Below, piece after piece: positions 19,281 through 29,007 of a stretch of DNA of 64,000 nt. Position numbers and translations under genes: made by a program. Source of the DNA: Methanobacterium sp. (lineage in GTDB: Archaea; Methanobacteriota; Methanobacteria; Methanobacteriales; Methanobacteriaceae); NCBI RefSeq assembly GCF_038562635.1, contig NZ_JBCFBO010000002.1, positions 248,001-312,000 on the forward strand, written 5' to 3'. Positions within the stretch are counted from its first letter, which is position 1. Each line of letters starts with the position of its first letter. Below the pieces are notes generated by a model that was not told where the DNA came from, searched no databases, and saw only the letters and a program-made list of their open reading frames with translations.

Positions 19281-19739
19281 ATGAAAACAGTGATGGCAAC
19301 AGGGACATTTGATATAATTCATCCAGGACACGGATATTATCTTGAAGAGGCAAAAAAACTAGGAGGGGATGATGCAAAGCTTGTAGTAGTTATTGCAAGG
19401 GATTCTACTGTAAGGGCAAGGAAAAGAGTGCCTGTTGTGGGTGAAAATCAAAGGTTAGAAGTTGTTAAAATGTTAAAACCTGTTGATGAAGCTTATTTAG
19501 GCCATACTAGCGATATGTTCAAAATTGTTGAAGAAATAAAACCAGATATAATTGTTATAGGTCCTGATCAGGATTTTGATCTTCGAAAACTTAAAGAACA
19601 GCTCAAAGAAAGGAATATCAATGTAGACGTTGTAAAAGTTACAAGCTATAAAAAATCTCCACTCGACAGTTCATGCAAAATAATTAAAAAGATCAAAGAA
19701 ATGGAATTTGACGAAAAAATTTTTAAAAACGGACCATGA
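19281..19739 (+). CDS. ribL: Archaeal FAD synthetase RibL (nucleotidyltransferase)
   Basis: 152 residues. MATGTFDIIHPGHGYYLEEAK contains the HxGH nucleotidyltransferase motif near residue 17, and VVVIARDSTVRARKR plus VIGPDQDFD match archaeal RibL, which adenylates FMN to FAD. Two Cys-containing spots are reduced to one (SSCKIIKK) near the C-terminus. The ATG at 19281 follows AAGGTGAAG. Upstream, CATAATTTATTTA occurs twice (19221 and 19248) in the short divergent promoter shared with the PEP-enzyme-like gene. Confidence 0.88.
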   Translation: MKTVMATGTFDIIHPGHGYYLEEAKKLGGDDAKLVVVIARDSTVRARKRVPVVGENQRLEVVKMLKPVDEAYLGHTSDMFKIVEEIKPDIIVIGPDQDFDLRKLKEQLKERNINVDVVKVTSYKKSPLDSSCKIIKKIKEMEFDEKIFKNGP

Positions 19740-19818
19740 ATCAACTTAATATTAATTAAATGATTATTTTAATTTTAAATTCATTAAACAGTTGTAATTA
19801 GAATTATTTTAAAAAAAA

Positions 19819-19855
19819 ACATATGCTTTGCCTAGAAAGGCAATTCCGCATATGT
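19819..19855 (-). terminator. Nested hairpin overlapping the stop of the first wall-hydrolase gene
   Basis: Outer arms ACATATGC (19819-19826) and GCATATGT (19848-19855) enclose TTGCCT (19828-19833) and AGGCAA (19838-19843). On the minus strand it is followed by a long U-run. It includes the stop codon and last codons of the gene. Confidence 0.55.
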
Positions 19856-22528
19856 ACCGTAATATGTTGCTGTTGCAGTATTCCAATTATTGATAACACC
19901 GAAAGTGTTCTTGGAACTGGTTCCATCTGCATTGTACCATTTACCGTTCACCCATACTTGAGCGATGACGTGTCCGTACCAGGTACCACTTGTAAATTGA
20001 GCTTTAACATGCTCATATCGTGCAGGAATTCCTGCAGCCCTTTCAAGAGATATTAACAAGTGTGCGGTATCCACACAATTTCCGGTTTTGGCATTCAATG
20101 TACCTACCGCCCCATATTTGGTGTTATAATAGAAGGAATAACCTATATTGTCCCTTACCCAGTTGAAAATTGCTACCGCTTTATCGTAGGTAGAAGATTT
20201 ACCGCTTGTTATTGATTTTGCCAGTGTTTGAATCTGTGAATTAGTCACCTGACAGTTTTTTGTTTCCTTAAGATACTGCTGTAAATCAGATGGTATAGGC
20301 ACTGTTGAAACTGCACTCCAAGGACTTACTGAAACATAATTTGGTAAAGCCTTGTTTGTACTGTCATATGCCAGTATCTTTGAATACATGTAAATCAAAG
20401 ATTGATATCCAATTTCACCAAGAGTAGTTGTTGCATGGTTTGGTAAAACCCCATTTGCATCTATGAATGCTTTGACCCTATTTGCAAGATCCACATAATT
20501 GGCTTTAGTTATGTTTCCACTTTTAATGCTTTCACTTGGTGTTGCTGCTGCATTTACTGTTTTAAGTGATATCTGAGCATTTGATCCATCATTTACTTCG
20601 ATTGTACCTATAAGTAACAAACGTAAGAAGTCTGTCATTTTAACCTGTACTGAACCAACTGTTACATAATTCGGCAAATCATGATTGGATTCTATATAAG
20701 ATTTGACGCTTGTTGCCGCACTTTTGATCTGGTCTAATGTAAATACCTGTGTGGTTTGAATATCACTATCTGATGGTGGTGAAACCTTAACACCAGGATC
20801 CATTGAAACATAGCTTGGTAAAGCCTTGTTTGTGTTGTAGTAGTTCAATATTTTAGAGAACATGTACACTAACTGTTCATACTGAACTTTTCCAAGGCCA
20901 GTTGTTGCATAGTTTGGTGCAAGACCGTTTGAATCTATGAAAGAATTGATTCTCTGTGCAATATCCATGTAGCTTGTTTTGTTTATATTTCCTTTAGTAA
21001 ATGATCCTGTTGAATTTTGAGGATTATTTACTGTCTTAAGTGTTATTGGTGTTGTTATTTTGCTGTTTATCTGGAGTAACCCTTTAACCATTAGTTTCAA
21101 AAATGCAGGCATTGTAACCTGGGCGGTACCAATTGTTACATAATTCGGCAGTTTGTGATTAGTTTCAATGTATGCCTTTACTTTCGCTGCAGCACTTTGA
21201 ATGTCACTTGTATTGAAGCTCGGTGGAGCTATGAAATCTTTACTGATTAATCCATATCTGTAAAGTGCATATCCCGATGCCCCATTACTTAATGCTGATT
21301 TAATGTCTGCATTCAATTCACCAGCACTTAATGGTGTTGTATCATAGTCTGAAATATAAGACTGAAGTCCCACAATTACTGGCTTTCCACCTGCATTATT
21401 AACTATGTATTTTGTTGCCGTTCCAATCCACGTGGTGTTTTGACCGTAATTTCCTTTATAGATCATTGGAACAAGGAAATCAAGATATTTGGAAAGTTGT
21501 GTATAGTTCTGTCCATAAGTGTTTGCATTTGTTGTTCCTTCAGGCATTACTGTTGCTGAAACAGCTGCTTTAGGTTTTATCGATTTAACGGCGTTATAGA
21601 CTTTTTGAACGAATGATGTTATTGTTTTGGTTCCACTTGTACCTGCGGTGTTGCTTCCTACTCCCGAATACCTTACGTAATCCAGAAAGATACCATCTAC
21701 GCTGTAATTGGTTACGATCTTTTTAATTGCATTCAACAAGGTTGTTTGCTGAGTAGTATTTGCTGGATTAATCCATTTACCATTTGCATCCTGGAAACAG
21801 GTGATCCATGCATGAATTCTTATTCCAGAATTCTTGAATTTTGTTATAATACCCGATAACACGCTGGAATAAGTTGGTGCTGAGATTAAATTTGCTTTTA
21901 CGAATATATCTGTAATATTTGCTTTTTTTAGTTCACTTACAGTAATGTTTCCTGCATCTTCGGCTCTAAGCCAGATGCCGTGAACATTGGTGTAAGTGGT
22001 TCCTGCTGCTGCCTGCAAATTTTCTATTTGCGGATTAGAAAATCCTTGATTTTCTAAAGCTTGCAAATTTTCTATTTGCGGATTAGAAAATCCTTGATTT
22101 TCAGTAGCTAGTTGTTGAATAGTTGTATTGTTTGCTGAATTTGTTGGAGATGTATTTACTGAATTTTGATCGTTAGTCTCTGCAGTTTGTACTGCGTTTT
22201 GTGTATTTGTTAATGCATTTATTGAATTTTGGCTGTTTGAACTTATATTCGATGTAGAATTTGTAGTGTTTTGAGCCTGTAGAGTTTGTGTTGTACTGTT
22301 TCCTGTATTTCCTGTTAATGAAGTACTTTGAACCCTATTTTGGATCCCTGTTTGGTTATTTTTAACAGTTTCAACTGGGTTTTGATTAACTGTTGTGTTA
22401 TTATTTAAAGCGGAATCTGCAGTAGTTTCCGCTGATTGCTGATTATCTGCAGTGGCATACGAACTACCAATGGTAGACATAGCCATGATGCAGATAATTA
22501 ACATTACAAGCAACGAGTGTCGCTTGAT
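19832..22528 (-). CDS. Secreted GH-like + four pseudomurein-binding repeats + endoisopeptidase-like domain
   Basis: About 898 residues. A signal peptide (KRHSLLVMLIICIMAMSTIG) is followed by a Ser/Thr/Asn/Gln-rich linker (to ~180); a glycoside-hydrolase-like barrel (~180-430) with HAWITCF, DGIFLDYVRYSG and LVPMIYKGNYG, reminiscent of COG1649-type proteins; four pseudomurein-binding repeats (~443, 520, 602, 680; e.g. AYIETNHKLPNYVTIG); and a transglutaminase-like domain with Cys ~818 (TGNCVDTAH), His ~853 (YGHVIAQVW) and Asp ~868 (YNADGT), as in PeiW/PeiP. It likely cuts pseudomurein peptides and perhaps glycan. No ATG fits: the start is probably ATC at 22528 (or ATT at 22531) just after GGGGGCGG. 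A TTG at 22552 lacks a ribosome-binding site. Confidence 0.85.
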   Translation of the reverse strand: MKRHSLLVMLIICIMAMSTIGSSYATADNQQSAETTADSALNNNTTVNQNPVETVKNNQTGIQNRVQSTSLTGNTGNSTTQTLQAQNTTNSTSNISSNSQNSINALTNTQNAVQTAETNDQNSVNTSPTNSANNTTIQQLATENQGFSNPQIENLQALENQGFSNPQIENLQAAAGTTYTNVHGIWLRAEDAGNITVSELKKANITDIFVKANLISAPTYSSVLSGIITKFKNSGIRIHAWITCFQDANGKWINPANTTQQTTLLNAIKKIVTNYSVDGIFLDYVRYSGVGSNTAGTSGTKTITSFVQKVYNAVKSIKPKAAVSATVMPEGTTNANTYGQNYTQLSKYLDFLVPMIYKGNYGQNTTWIGTATKYIVNNAGGKPVIVGLQSYISDYDTTPLSAGELNADIKSALSNGASGYALYRYGLISKDFIAPPSFNTSDIQSAAAKVKAYIETNHKLPNYVTIGTAQVTMPAFLKLMVKGLLQINSKITTPITLKTVNNPQNSTGSFTKGNINKTSYMDIAQRINSFIDSNGLAPNYATTGLGKVQYEQLVYMFSKILNYYNTNKALPSYVSMDPGVKVSPPSDSDIQTTQVFTLDQIKSAATSVKSYIESNHDLPNYVTVGSVQVKMTDFLRLLLIGTIEVNDGSNAQISLKTVNAAATPSESIKSGNITKANYVDLANRVKAFIDANGVLPNHATTTLGEIGYQSLIYMYSKILAYDSTNKALPNYVSVSPWSAVSTVPIPSDLQQYLKETKNCQVTNSQIQTLAKSITSGKSSTYDKAVAIFNWVRDNIGYSFYYNTKYGAVGTLNAKTGNCVDTAHLLISLERAAGIPARYEHVKAQFTSGTWYGHVIAQVWVNGKWYNADGTSSKNTFGVINNWNTATATYYGTYAELPF
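22014..22102 (-). repeat. In-gene tandem repeat, 48-bp period
   Basis: Two copies, identical over 41 bases, starting at 22014 and 22062. They encode the duplicated linker segment ENQGFSNPQIENLQA just before the GH-like domain. A recent duplication in a low-complexity linker. Confidence 0.85.
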
Positions 22529-23361
22529 AATACCGCCCCCTATTGTTTCCAAATTGTAAATAAACCATTGAGGTTATTCATTTACAAAGGGAGATAGGGA
22601 AATATAATATTTAAAGCTTTGGATTTTAAATTGAAAAAAAGGCATTCAAAACGCTCTTTTTAGAGTTTAAAACATTTTAAGAGCTTATTTAAAATACAGA
22701 TCAGAGGAAATTATAATGGGTTTATACTTTTATAAATTAAAAGTTCATTGGTAGGTATTTAAAGTTAAAAATCATTTTAAACAAATTTATAAAATCCTAT
22801 TATCATTTTTAAGGGATTATTGAGCTTTTTAAGTAGGCATATCTAACTAAGTAATGTAAACAGATATTTTAAGTGTGCAATGTTTTTTAAAAACAAATTT
22901 AATTAATCAGCACCGCACGTGTATATCTAATTTACTATTACCATAAATCAGGTGTCTTAAACAATTATTATACCTGAAAAAGAATACTAATTTAATTAAT
23001 ACATAATTCTAATCATAATACTAACCCAATAATAATACTACAATCCTATTAAAAGCAAAATTTACATTAATTGCCATATTTAGATATAATAATAAAATAA
23101 AAGTTATTATTTGCTTCCCATTAATTTTAGCATAATTTTTGCTAATTTTATATGAATATAATGACAGTAAAACTAGTAAAAATATTAAAAATCTGTTAAT
23201 TATCATGTTAAAATATTTACTGATAGGGTGCCAGTTGATTTAAGTTGAATTTATTTAAAAAATTCCAATTTATTTAATCAACAATTTACGTCCACTTATA
23301 TGTAAAATGTATTCCCCTAAAAGAATTTAAATCTGTTAATTAGTTTAAAAATAAGATAAAA
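22529..23361. other. Intergenic region between two wall-hydrolase genes
   Basis: The TATA-like AAAGCTTTAAATATTATATTT (minus strand, about 22600-22620) likely serves the downstream gene. The rest is AT-rich, and its open frames have no support. Confidence 0.4.
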
Positions 23362-23390
23362 AAAACTCAAACATATGATGTTTGAGTTTT
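23362..23390 (-). terminator. Perfect 13-bp hairpin terminator
   Basis: AAAACTCAAACAT (23362-23374), loop ATG, then ATGTTTGAGTTTT (23378-23390), ten nucleotides beyond the stop of the 23400 gene. The minus strand continues into a U-run. Confidence 0.8.
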
Positions 23391-23399
23391 TAAATATAT

Positions 23400-24326
23400 T
23401 TAAAATGGTAAGTTACTGTAAATACCTTTGATATGTGCTGCATTCCAGTTTCTTGCAACTCCAAATGAATTACGGTTACTGGTTGGGTCAGCTGTGTACC
23501 ATCTACCGTTAGCTTTAATTTGAGCCCATACATGACCATACCAGTGTCCACTTCTAAAGTGAGCTTTAGCAGCCACGTACCTTGCATGTAATCCAGATGA
23601 CCTTGCAAGTGCAACGACTAAATGTGCCTGATCAGCACAGTTACCTGTTCTATATTTTAATGCACCATTTGCCCCATATCTAGTATTATAATAGAATTTG
23701 TAGCTTAAATGGTTCCTTACCCAATTAAATACTTTAGCCCCTTTCTGGTACTGTGAATGTGTACCTCTTGAAAGTGAATGAGCTAATGATTTTATGCTTG
23801 CACTGTTTGCACTTGAATGTCTATGATATCTATGAGTTTTACTGTGGTGCCTGTAGGTATGATGTCTTTTATATTTGTGAACCTTACCGTGGTATCTGTA
23901 CCATTTACCATGATATCTGTACCATTTGTGGGCATATCTTACCTTCTTTTTATGCCCATATGCATACATAGGTTTTTCCCCTGCATACTTAGGAACTGAT
24001 TTTGTTACTGTATTATTTTTTGCCTTCACTGAATTTTTACTGGATGAAGTCACTGTTTTATTTTTGTTCACAAATTGTGTAATATTGTTTGTAGTGTTAG
24101 CAGTCTTTTTAACTGTTTTAGACTTTTTAACGACCTTTTTTTGCGTTTTGATCGGTTTTTTTAGAATATTTATATATTTATCATGTAAATTTATATCTTT
24201 TTGCACAGTATGGTGATTACCAGTCTGTGTTGTAGCAGTTCCAATATTTGCTGCGCTTACGCCAGCAATACCAATTAGCGACATACTTGCCACTAATAAA
24301 ACTGCAAATAACAGTTTCCTCGTAAT
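23400..24326 (-). CDS. Secreted transglutaminase-like (endoisopeptidase) protein with Lys/His/Tyr-rich region, probable ATT start
   Basis: About 308 residues. The signal peptide TRKLLFAVLLVASMSLIG ends near GVSA. A Lys/Thr-rich linker and a strongly basic, aromatic stretch (HKWYRYHGKWYRYHGKVHKY and on) follow. The C-terminal transglutaminase-like domain has Cys ~230 (TGNCADQAH), His ~265 (YGHVWAQI) and Asp ~280 (YTADPT). No pseudomurein-binding repeats or GH-like domain. GGAGG at 24338-24334 lies exactly 7 nt before ATT at 24326, which gives a complete signal peptide; the GTG at 24293 would delete its basic end and first hydrophobic half. It may bind wall material through the basic stretch. 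Confidence 0.8.
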   Translation of the reverse strand: MTRKLLFAVLLVASMSLIGIAGVSAANIGTATTQTGNHHTVQKDINLHDKYINILKKPIKTQKKVVKKSKTVKKTANTTNNITQFVNKNKTVTSSSKNSVKAKNNTVTKSVPKYAGEKPMYAYGHKKKVRYAHKWYRYHGKWYRYHGKVHKYKRHHTYRHHSKTHRYHRHSSANSASIKSLAHSLSRGTHSQYQKGAKVFNWVRNHLSYKFYYNTRYGANGALKYRTGNCADQAHLVVALARSSGLHARYVAAKAHFRSGHWYGHVWAQIKANGRWYTADPTSNRNSFGVARNWNAAHIKGIYSNLPF

Positions 24327-24465
24327 TCTACCGCCTCCAATTACCCATCATGCAAAAAATCCATTAGAGTTTTTCTCAGGGTTGCCACTAGTTTGACTTC
24401 ATACCTTATAAACGTTTTGGTAAAAAAGTTTAAACAAACCATTCTTAAAAGCCCAATTTTGATTT

Positions 24466-24484
24466 AAACCATTCTAAATGGTTT
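24466..24484. repeat. Perfect hairpin with three-base loop
   Basis: AAACCATT-CTA-AATGGTTT, in the region upstream of the 23400-24326 gene; a half copy (AAACCATTCTT) lies at 24436. The TATA-like AACGTTTATAAGG (minus strand) is close to 24403-24415, nearer the gene. Confidence 0.5.
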
Positions 24485-25150
24485 TCATAAAATCAATGAA
24501 AGATCATGCATTTAAGTTCAAGCTCGATCACATTCAAAATACACCCTAAGTGAAATTAGAAAGAAAATTAAACTAATGAAATATTAATGCCATGTAACTG
24601 GCATATATGTACCAAATAGAATAAATTAATTATATTATTTAGAACACACCATTATGACCATTATCTTAAGCAATTAAATCATTATAAGACGAGAATATAC
24701 TCCCCAAATTGCCATTTAATTGCCACAATTTATTATCAGAATATTTTAGATTTTTTATATGTAATAACTAATTATATTAAAAACTTAATTATTTGACTAA
24801 ATATTAAAATTAAAGTTTATAGAAATTTAACACTTTACCCAAATACAATTGGAAATATGACATAATTTAAGGAAAGTTAATAAAATATACCAAATATGGT
24901 TTTAAACCATTAATGTATATTGTTAATAATAAAAAAGCATTTTATAGTATTAAATATTTGGTAAATTTAAACTCATGTTAATTTTGTATTTAAAGATTTA
25001 AAGCATTAAAAATTTTTTGTTCAAAAATACAACGTATTTTTTCAACATTTAAAAATCTTTGATTTTTTATGTTCAAAAATACAACGTATTTTTTCAACAT
25101 TTAAAAAGAAAATTAAACAAAAATAAACACTATCTAAAACAAAAATGCCC
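24485..25150. other. AT-rich intergenic region with hairpin direct repeats
   Basis: No gene seen. Its only notable feature is the pair of 38-bp repeats at 25018-25107. Confidence 0.4.
25018..25107. repeat. Two identical 38-bp repeats, each a three-base-loop hairpin (locus 3)
   Basis: Copies 25018-25055 and 25070-25107, 52-bp period. Each contains AAAAATAC-AAC-GTATTTTT inside TGTT/AACA. Between them lies AAAAATC-TTT-GATTTTT (25051-25067). It is downstream of the minus-strand gene that ends at 25192. Confidence 0.8.
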
Positions 25151-25183
25151 AAAAACTTTCAAATCTATGATCTGAAAGTTTTT
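25151..25183 (-). terminator. Hairpin terminator of the 25192 gene
   Basis: AAAAACTTTCA (25151-25161) pairs with TGAAAGTTTTT (25173-25183), with inner ATC-TAT-GAT, starting 8 nt beyond the stop codon. Confidence 0.65.
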
Positions 25184-25191
25184 GAGTGGAC

Positions 25192-27411
25192 TTAGAAAGG
25201 CAGCTCCGAATAGGTGCCTTCTATTGTCGATTTATTTTTGTCCCAGTTATTTATTTCACCAAGTGAATTTCTGATGCTTATTCCATCTGCATCATACCAT
25301 TTACCATTTATATATAACTGCGCCCAGACGTGCCCATATATAGTACCACTTGAAAACTTACAATAACCGTGTACGTATCTTGCTGGAATTCCCGCTGCTC
25401 TTGCCAGTGCTATCATAAGATGCGAAGTGTCGACACAATTTCCTGTCTTTGCATTTAATGTGCCTACTGCCCCGTATCTGGTATTGTAGTAAAAGGAATA
25501 GCCCAAGTTATCCCTTACCCAGTTAAAGATCTTTTCGCCTCTATCATAGGTCGAAGTTATACCTTTTGTAAGTGATGATGCAAGTGATTTAATTTTAGGG
25601 TCGTTTGATTGACAATTATTGGTTGGTTGCAGGTATTTCTGCATTTCGGATGGTAAATCGTTCCATATCCATGGAGTCATTGTTACATATACAGGTAAAT
25701 ATTTGTTTGTCTTGTAAAAGTTCAATATCTTTGAATACATGTAAATGGCAGATTCATACTGTATCTTTCCCAAAGAACTTGTTGCATAATTTGGTGCAAT
25801 ACCATTTGTTTCAATAAAGGACTTGATATTCTGTGCAATCTTTAGATATCCTGCTTTATTTATTATCCCATCTATTGTATCTCCAGTAGACTTTACTGGT
25901 GAACTAGTACTTTTCAGTGTTATGGGTGTCTTTGTTCCGCTGTTTAATTGTAAAAGACTTGCAGTCATTAATCTTAACATATCAGGCATTTTAACCTGAG
26001 TTGTACCAATTGTCACATAATTTGGAAGGACATGATTGGTTTCAATATATGCTTTGACTCTGGCTGCAGCATCTTGAATTTGGTCCATTGTGAACTTAAT
26101 CTGAGTGCCAGTACTGTTTTGACTTGTATATAATTTACTATCTATTAGCCCGTACCTAAACAATGCGTATCCTGATGCTCCATTATCCCCAGCTGCTTTA
26201 ATGTCGCCCTGTAATTCGCTCGCTGGTATTACTTTTACATTTTTATCTGAACGGTACGTCTGAAGGCCAGCTATAACCGGTGTTCCGTTAGCCTGACTAA
26301 CTATATATTTCACAGTTGAGCCTATCCAGTTTGTACCACTTTTTCCATTACTACTAGTACCTGTTGAACTGTTGTATCCATAGTTGCCTTTATAAAGCAT
26401 TGGAACCATGAAATCAAGGTATTTTGCAAGTTGAGTATAGTTCTGCCCATAATAATATGCGTTCATTTTTCCTTCAGGCATTAACTCTGCCGAAACTGCT
26501 ACTTTCGGTTTAATCGATTTTACAGTTTTATACACTTTTTGAACGAAAGATGTTATTGCTGCGGTTGAACCTGAACTTTTATAGGCATTACCTGGATATC
26601 TAATATAGTCGAGATTGATTCCGTCTATATTATAATTTTTAACTATTTTTGAAATTGAAGAGATCAATGAATCTATTTTAGATGTGTTGTATCCATATTT
26701 TGTTTGATATTTGTACGTGTATTTGTACTTATAGTAATATTTCCATTTATATTTCCATTTACCATTGTATTTGTACCAAGATTTGTACCAAACCTTGTAT
26801 TTAATTTTTTTATCAGGAACTTTTACTTTATAACTGTATTTTCCCTGAGGATCGATCCAATTACCATTTGCATCCTTAAAGCATGTTATCCATGCATGAA
26901 CCCTAAAACTTGTGCCTTTAAGCTTGTTTAAAAGAGCTGTTAACACGTTTTTATACGAAGGAGCAGATAATAAGTTCGATTTGATGAATATATCTGTAAT
27001 TCCTGCTTTTTTAATTTCACTTATATTCAATTTGTTCACATCTTCGGCTTTTAGCCATATCCCGCGAACATTTTTATATAATTCAGCTCCTGCGGCGTCA
27101 GTAGAATTTTGAACGTTTGTTATATTACTGTTATTTGTTTTCATTCTGCTATCGCTTGAATTCGATGCATTTTTTAGTAAGCTTTGGTTTTGTACTGTGT
27201 TATTAACAGATGCTGTTTTATTTACAGATTCTGTTGTATTTTGAATAGTCAAATTATTTGAAGTATTATTTGTTATATTTTCTTGAATTAAACTGGTGTT
27301 TAGGTAATTATCTGTAATCTGCGAATATTCTGTGGCGGCATATATATTAGTTACATTAAACAGCGCTGCAACAAAAAGGAGCAACACTGTAAGCAACAAA
27401 AGTCGCTTCAT
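25192..27411 (-). CDS. Secreted GH-like + two pseudomurein-binding repeats + endoisopeptidase-like domain
   Basis: 739 residues, paralogue of the 19832 gene. Signal peptide (MKRLLLLTVLLLFVAALFNV); Asn/Ser/Thr-rich linker to ~110; GH-like domain with HAWITCF and DGINLDYIRYPG, but interrupted at ~190-240 by a Tyr/Lys/Trp-rich insertion (WYKSWYKYNGKWKYKWKY); two pseudomurein-binding repeats (AYIETNHVLPNYVTIG and SFIETNGIAPNYATSS); then the transglutaminase-like domain with Cys659, His694, Asp709. Unlike its neighbours it has an ordinary ATG, with GGGAGG 9 nt upstream, and a TATA-like TTTATATG near 27493-27500. Probably a wall autolysin or remodelling enzyme anchored non-covalently to pseudomurein. 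Confidence 0.87.
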   Translation of the reverse strand: MKRLLLLTVLLLFVAALFNVTNIYAATEYSQITDNYLNTSLIQENITNNTSNNLTIQNTTESVNKTASVNNTVQNQSLLKNASNSSDSRMKTNNSNITNVQNSTDAAGAELYKNVRGIWLKAEDVNKLNISEIKKAGITDIFIKSNLLSAPSYKNVLTALLNKLKGTSFRVHAWITCFKDANGNWIDPQGKYSYKVKVPDKKIKYKVWYKSWYKYNGKWKYKWKYYYKYKYTYKYQTKYGYNTSKIDSLISSISKIVKNYNIDGINLDYIRYPGNAYKSSGSTAAITSFVQKVYKTVKSIKPKVAVSAELMPEGKMNAYYYGQNYTQLAKYLDFMVPMLYKGNYGYNSSTGTSSNGKSGTNWIGSTVKYIVSQANGTPVIAGLQTYRSDKNVKVIPASELQGDIKAAGDNGASGYALFRYGLIDSKLYTSQNSTGTQIKFTMDQIQDAAARVKAYIETNHVLPNYVTIGTTQVKMPDMLRLMTASLLQLNSGTKTPITLKSTSSPVKSTGDTIDGIINKAGYLKIAQNIKSFIETNGIAPNYATSSLGKIQYESAIYMYSKILNFYKTNKYLPVYVTMTPWIWNDLPSEMQKYLQPTNNCQSNDPKIKSLASSLTKGITSTYDRGEKIFNWVRDNLGYSFYYNTRYGAVGTLNAKTGNCVDTSHLMIALARAAGIPARYVHGYCKFSSGTIYGHVWAQLYINGKWYDADGISIRNSLGEINNWDKNKSTIEGTYSELPF

Positions 27412-27828
27412 TTTATATTGCCTCCCAGTTTTTTCCAGATGTCAGATCAACACCGATTTGGAGTTATTGACAATTAAAAAGTTGTTGCTTTGAACATATA
27501 AAACTTTTGATTTAAAATTTCAAGCGGTATGCTCCTAGTACTTATTTTTAAATTTAAAGCGCTCTAAAAAGGAATCAAAATCACATTTTATATTAATAAT
27601 AACTTGATTTTACAAGTAACAACTAAAAATTTGTGCAGAATTAAATTAAAAACAATTGAATTAGTAAAATATTACTTTGATATAATTAATAATTATTTAT
27701 TTAAAATAGATACCAAAATAGCAGGTCTAAATAAAAAATAAATACCCTTTAAATCCTAAAAAATGAATTTAAAGAGATTTTAACTAATTTATTACATTAA
27801 CCTTTTTATTTTCTGAATTTAAGCAGCT
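27412..27828. other. Intergenic region with the promoter of the 25192 gene
   Basis: The leader and TATA-like element of the upstream-reading gene occupy about 27412-27510. The remainder is AT-rich with nothing recognised. Confidence 0.4.
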
Positions 27829-29007
27829 TCAAGTCCAGGCAGGTACATAAGAGCATCCAAACCCATATCTAAACAGTACAAAACCAGATGCCCCTCCAGC
27901 ATTTGCAGAATTTACATCCTGTTGTAATGCATTTAAACTCAACGATTTAAGATTACAATCAGAACAGTATGTTGTCAAACCTGCATATACTGGTTTTCCT
28001 TTTGCATTGCTTACGATATATTTTATTTTATCAGTTATCCATGCATTATTTGCGTTATAGTTCCCCTGATAAGTCATTGGAACTAGAAAATCAACGTAAT
28101 CTGCAAATCTTCCGTAGTCCTGACCATAATAATATGCATTTTTTGTTCCTTCAGGCATTACTGCTGCTGAAAGCTCTTTAGTTACCACACTTCTGACACT
28201 TTTAACGAATGCTGTTACTGTATTTACTGCTGCATTTACTCCACCAGGCTGCTGATATGCTGCATTACCATATTTAGCAACTCCCGAATATCTTACATAG
28301 TCCAGGTGAATTCCACAAACAGCATAATTATCGTTGATATTTTTAATTGCAGCTATTAATTTTTTATTGTAAGAAGTATCATAGCCTGTTTTTGTCACAT
28401 ATTTGTAAACGGGCTTATATATCCAACCTTTTCTGTATTTAGTTACATATTTCCATGTGTATTTCCATTTATAGTGCCATTTACCGCGGTATATATACCA
28501 TGATTTATACCATACCTTCTTTTTAACTTTGTATTTAGATTTAATACCCCAATACTTCGTTTTTTTTACTAAAACCTTAACCTTTTTACTGTAGTATCCT
28601 GAAGGATTTACAAAAGAGCCCCCATAATTAAAACAAACGATCCATGCATGGACTTTTATTCCATACTTACTTAACTGACTTATAGCATTATTTAATTCAC
28701 TGTAATGATATTTCCCACTAATGTCCCTTGTACAAACAAATACATCCGTAATTCCATTTTTTTTAAGAGCAGCTGCTGAATTTGAATTTAACTTCGCGGC
28801 TGATGACGAAAACATCCAATAGCCCTTCATTGAACTTGTTGATTGTTTAGTCACTTTAGACATATTAGTTGACGTAGTGTTGCTGGAACTGTTTAATGTT
28901 GAATTGGACGTGTCATTTATTGCAGCAGAATCAGTAGCGTTAACAGCACTCAAACCAATCAATACAATGCCAAATATCAATACTACAAGCAACAGGCGTT
29001 GCTTAAT
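27829..29007 (-). CDS. Secreted GH-like protein with Tyr/Lys-rich insertion, probable ATT start
   Basis: About 392 residues. The signal peptide KQRLLLVVLIFGIVLIGLS ends at VNA. The GH-like domain resembles those of the two larger paralogues (HAWIVCF, CGIHLDYVRYSG, LVPMTYQGNYN) and carries the same aromatic-basic insertion (WYKSWYIYRGKWHYKWKYTW) at the same place. It has no binding repeats and no peptidase domain. The frame is open to a TAA (29022-29020) but has no ATG. ATT at 29007 lies exactly 7 nt after GGAGG (29019-29015), and starting there yields the basic end of the signal peptide. A TTG at 28992 would be 22 nt from that site. Substrate is inferred, not shown. Confidence 0.78.
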   Translation of the reverse strand: MKQRLLLVVLIFGIVLIGLSAVNATDSAAINDTSNSTLNSSSNTTSTNMSKVTKQSTSSMKGYWMFSSSAAKLNSNSAAALKKNGITDVFVCTRDISGKYHYSELNNAISQLSKYGIKVHAWIVCFNYGGSFVNPSGYYSKKVKVLVKKTKYWGIKSKYKVKKKVWYKSWYIYRGKWHYKWKYTWKYVTKYRKGWIYKPVYKYVTKTGYDTSYNKKLIAAIKNINDNYAVCGIHLDYVRYSGVAKYGNAAYQQPGGVNAAVNTVTAFVKSVRSVVTKELSAAVMPEGTKNAYYYGQDYGRFADYVDFLVPMTYQGNYNANNAWITDKIKYIVSNAKGKPVYAGLTTYCSDCNLKSLSLNALQQDVNSANAGGASGFVLFRYGFGCSYVPAWT

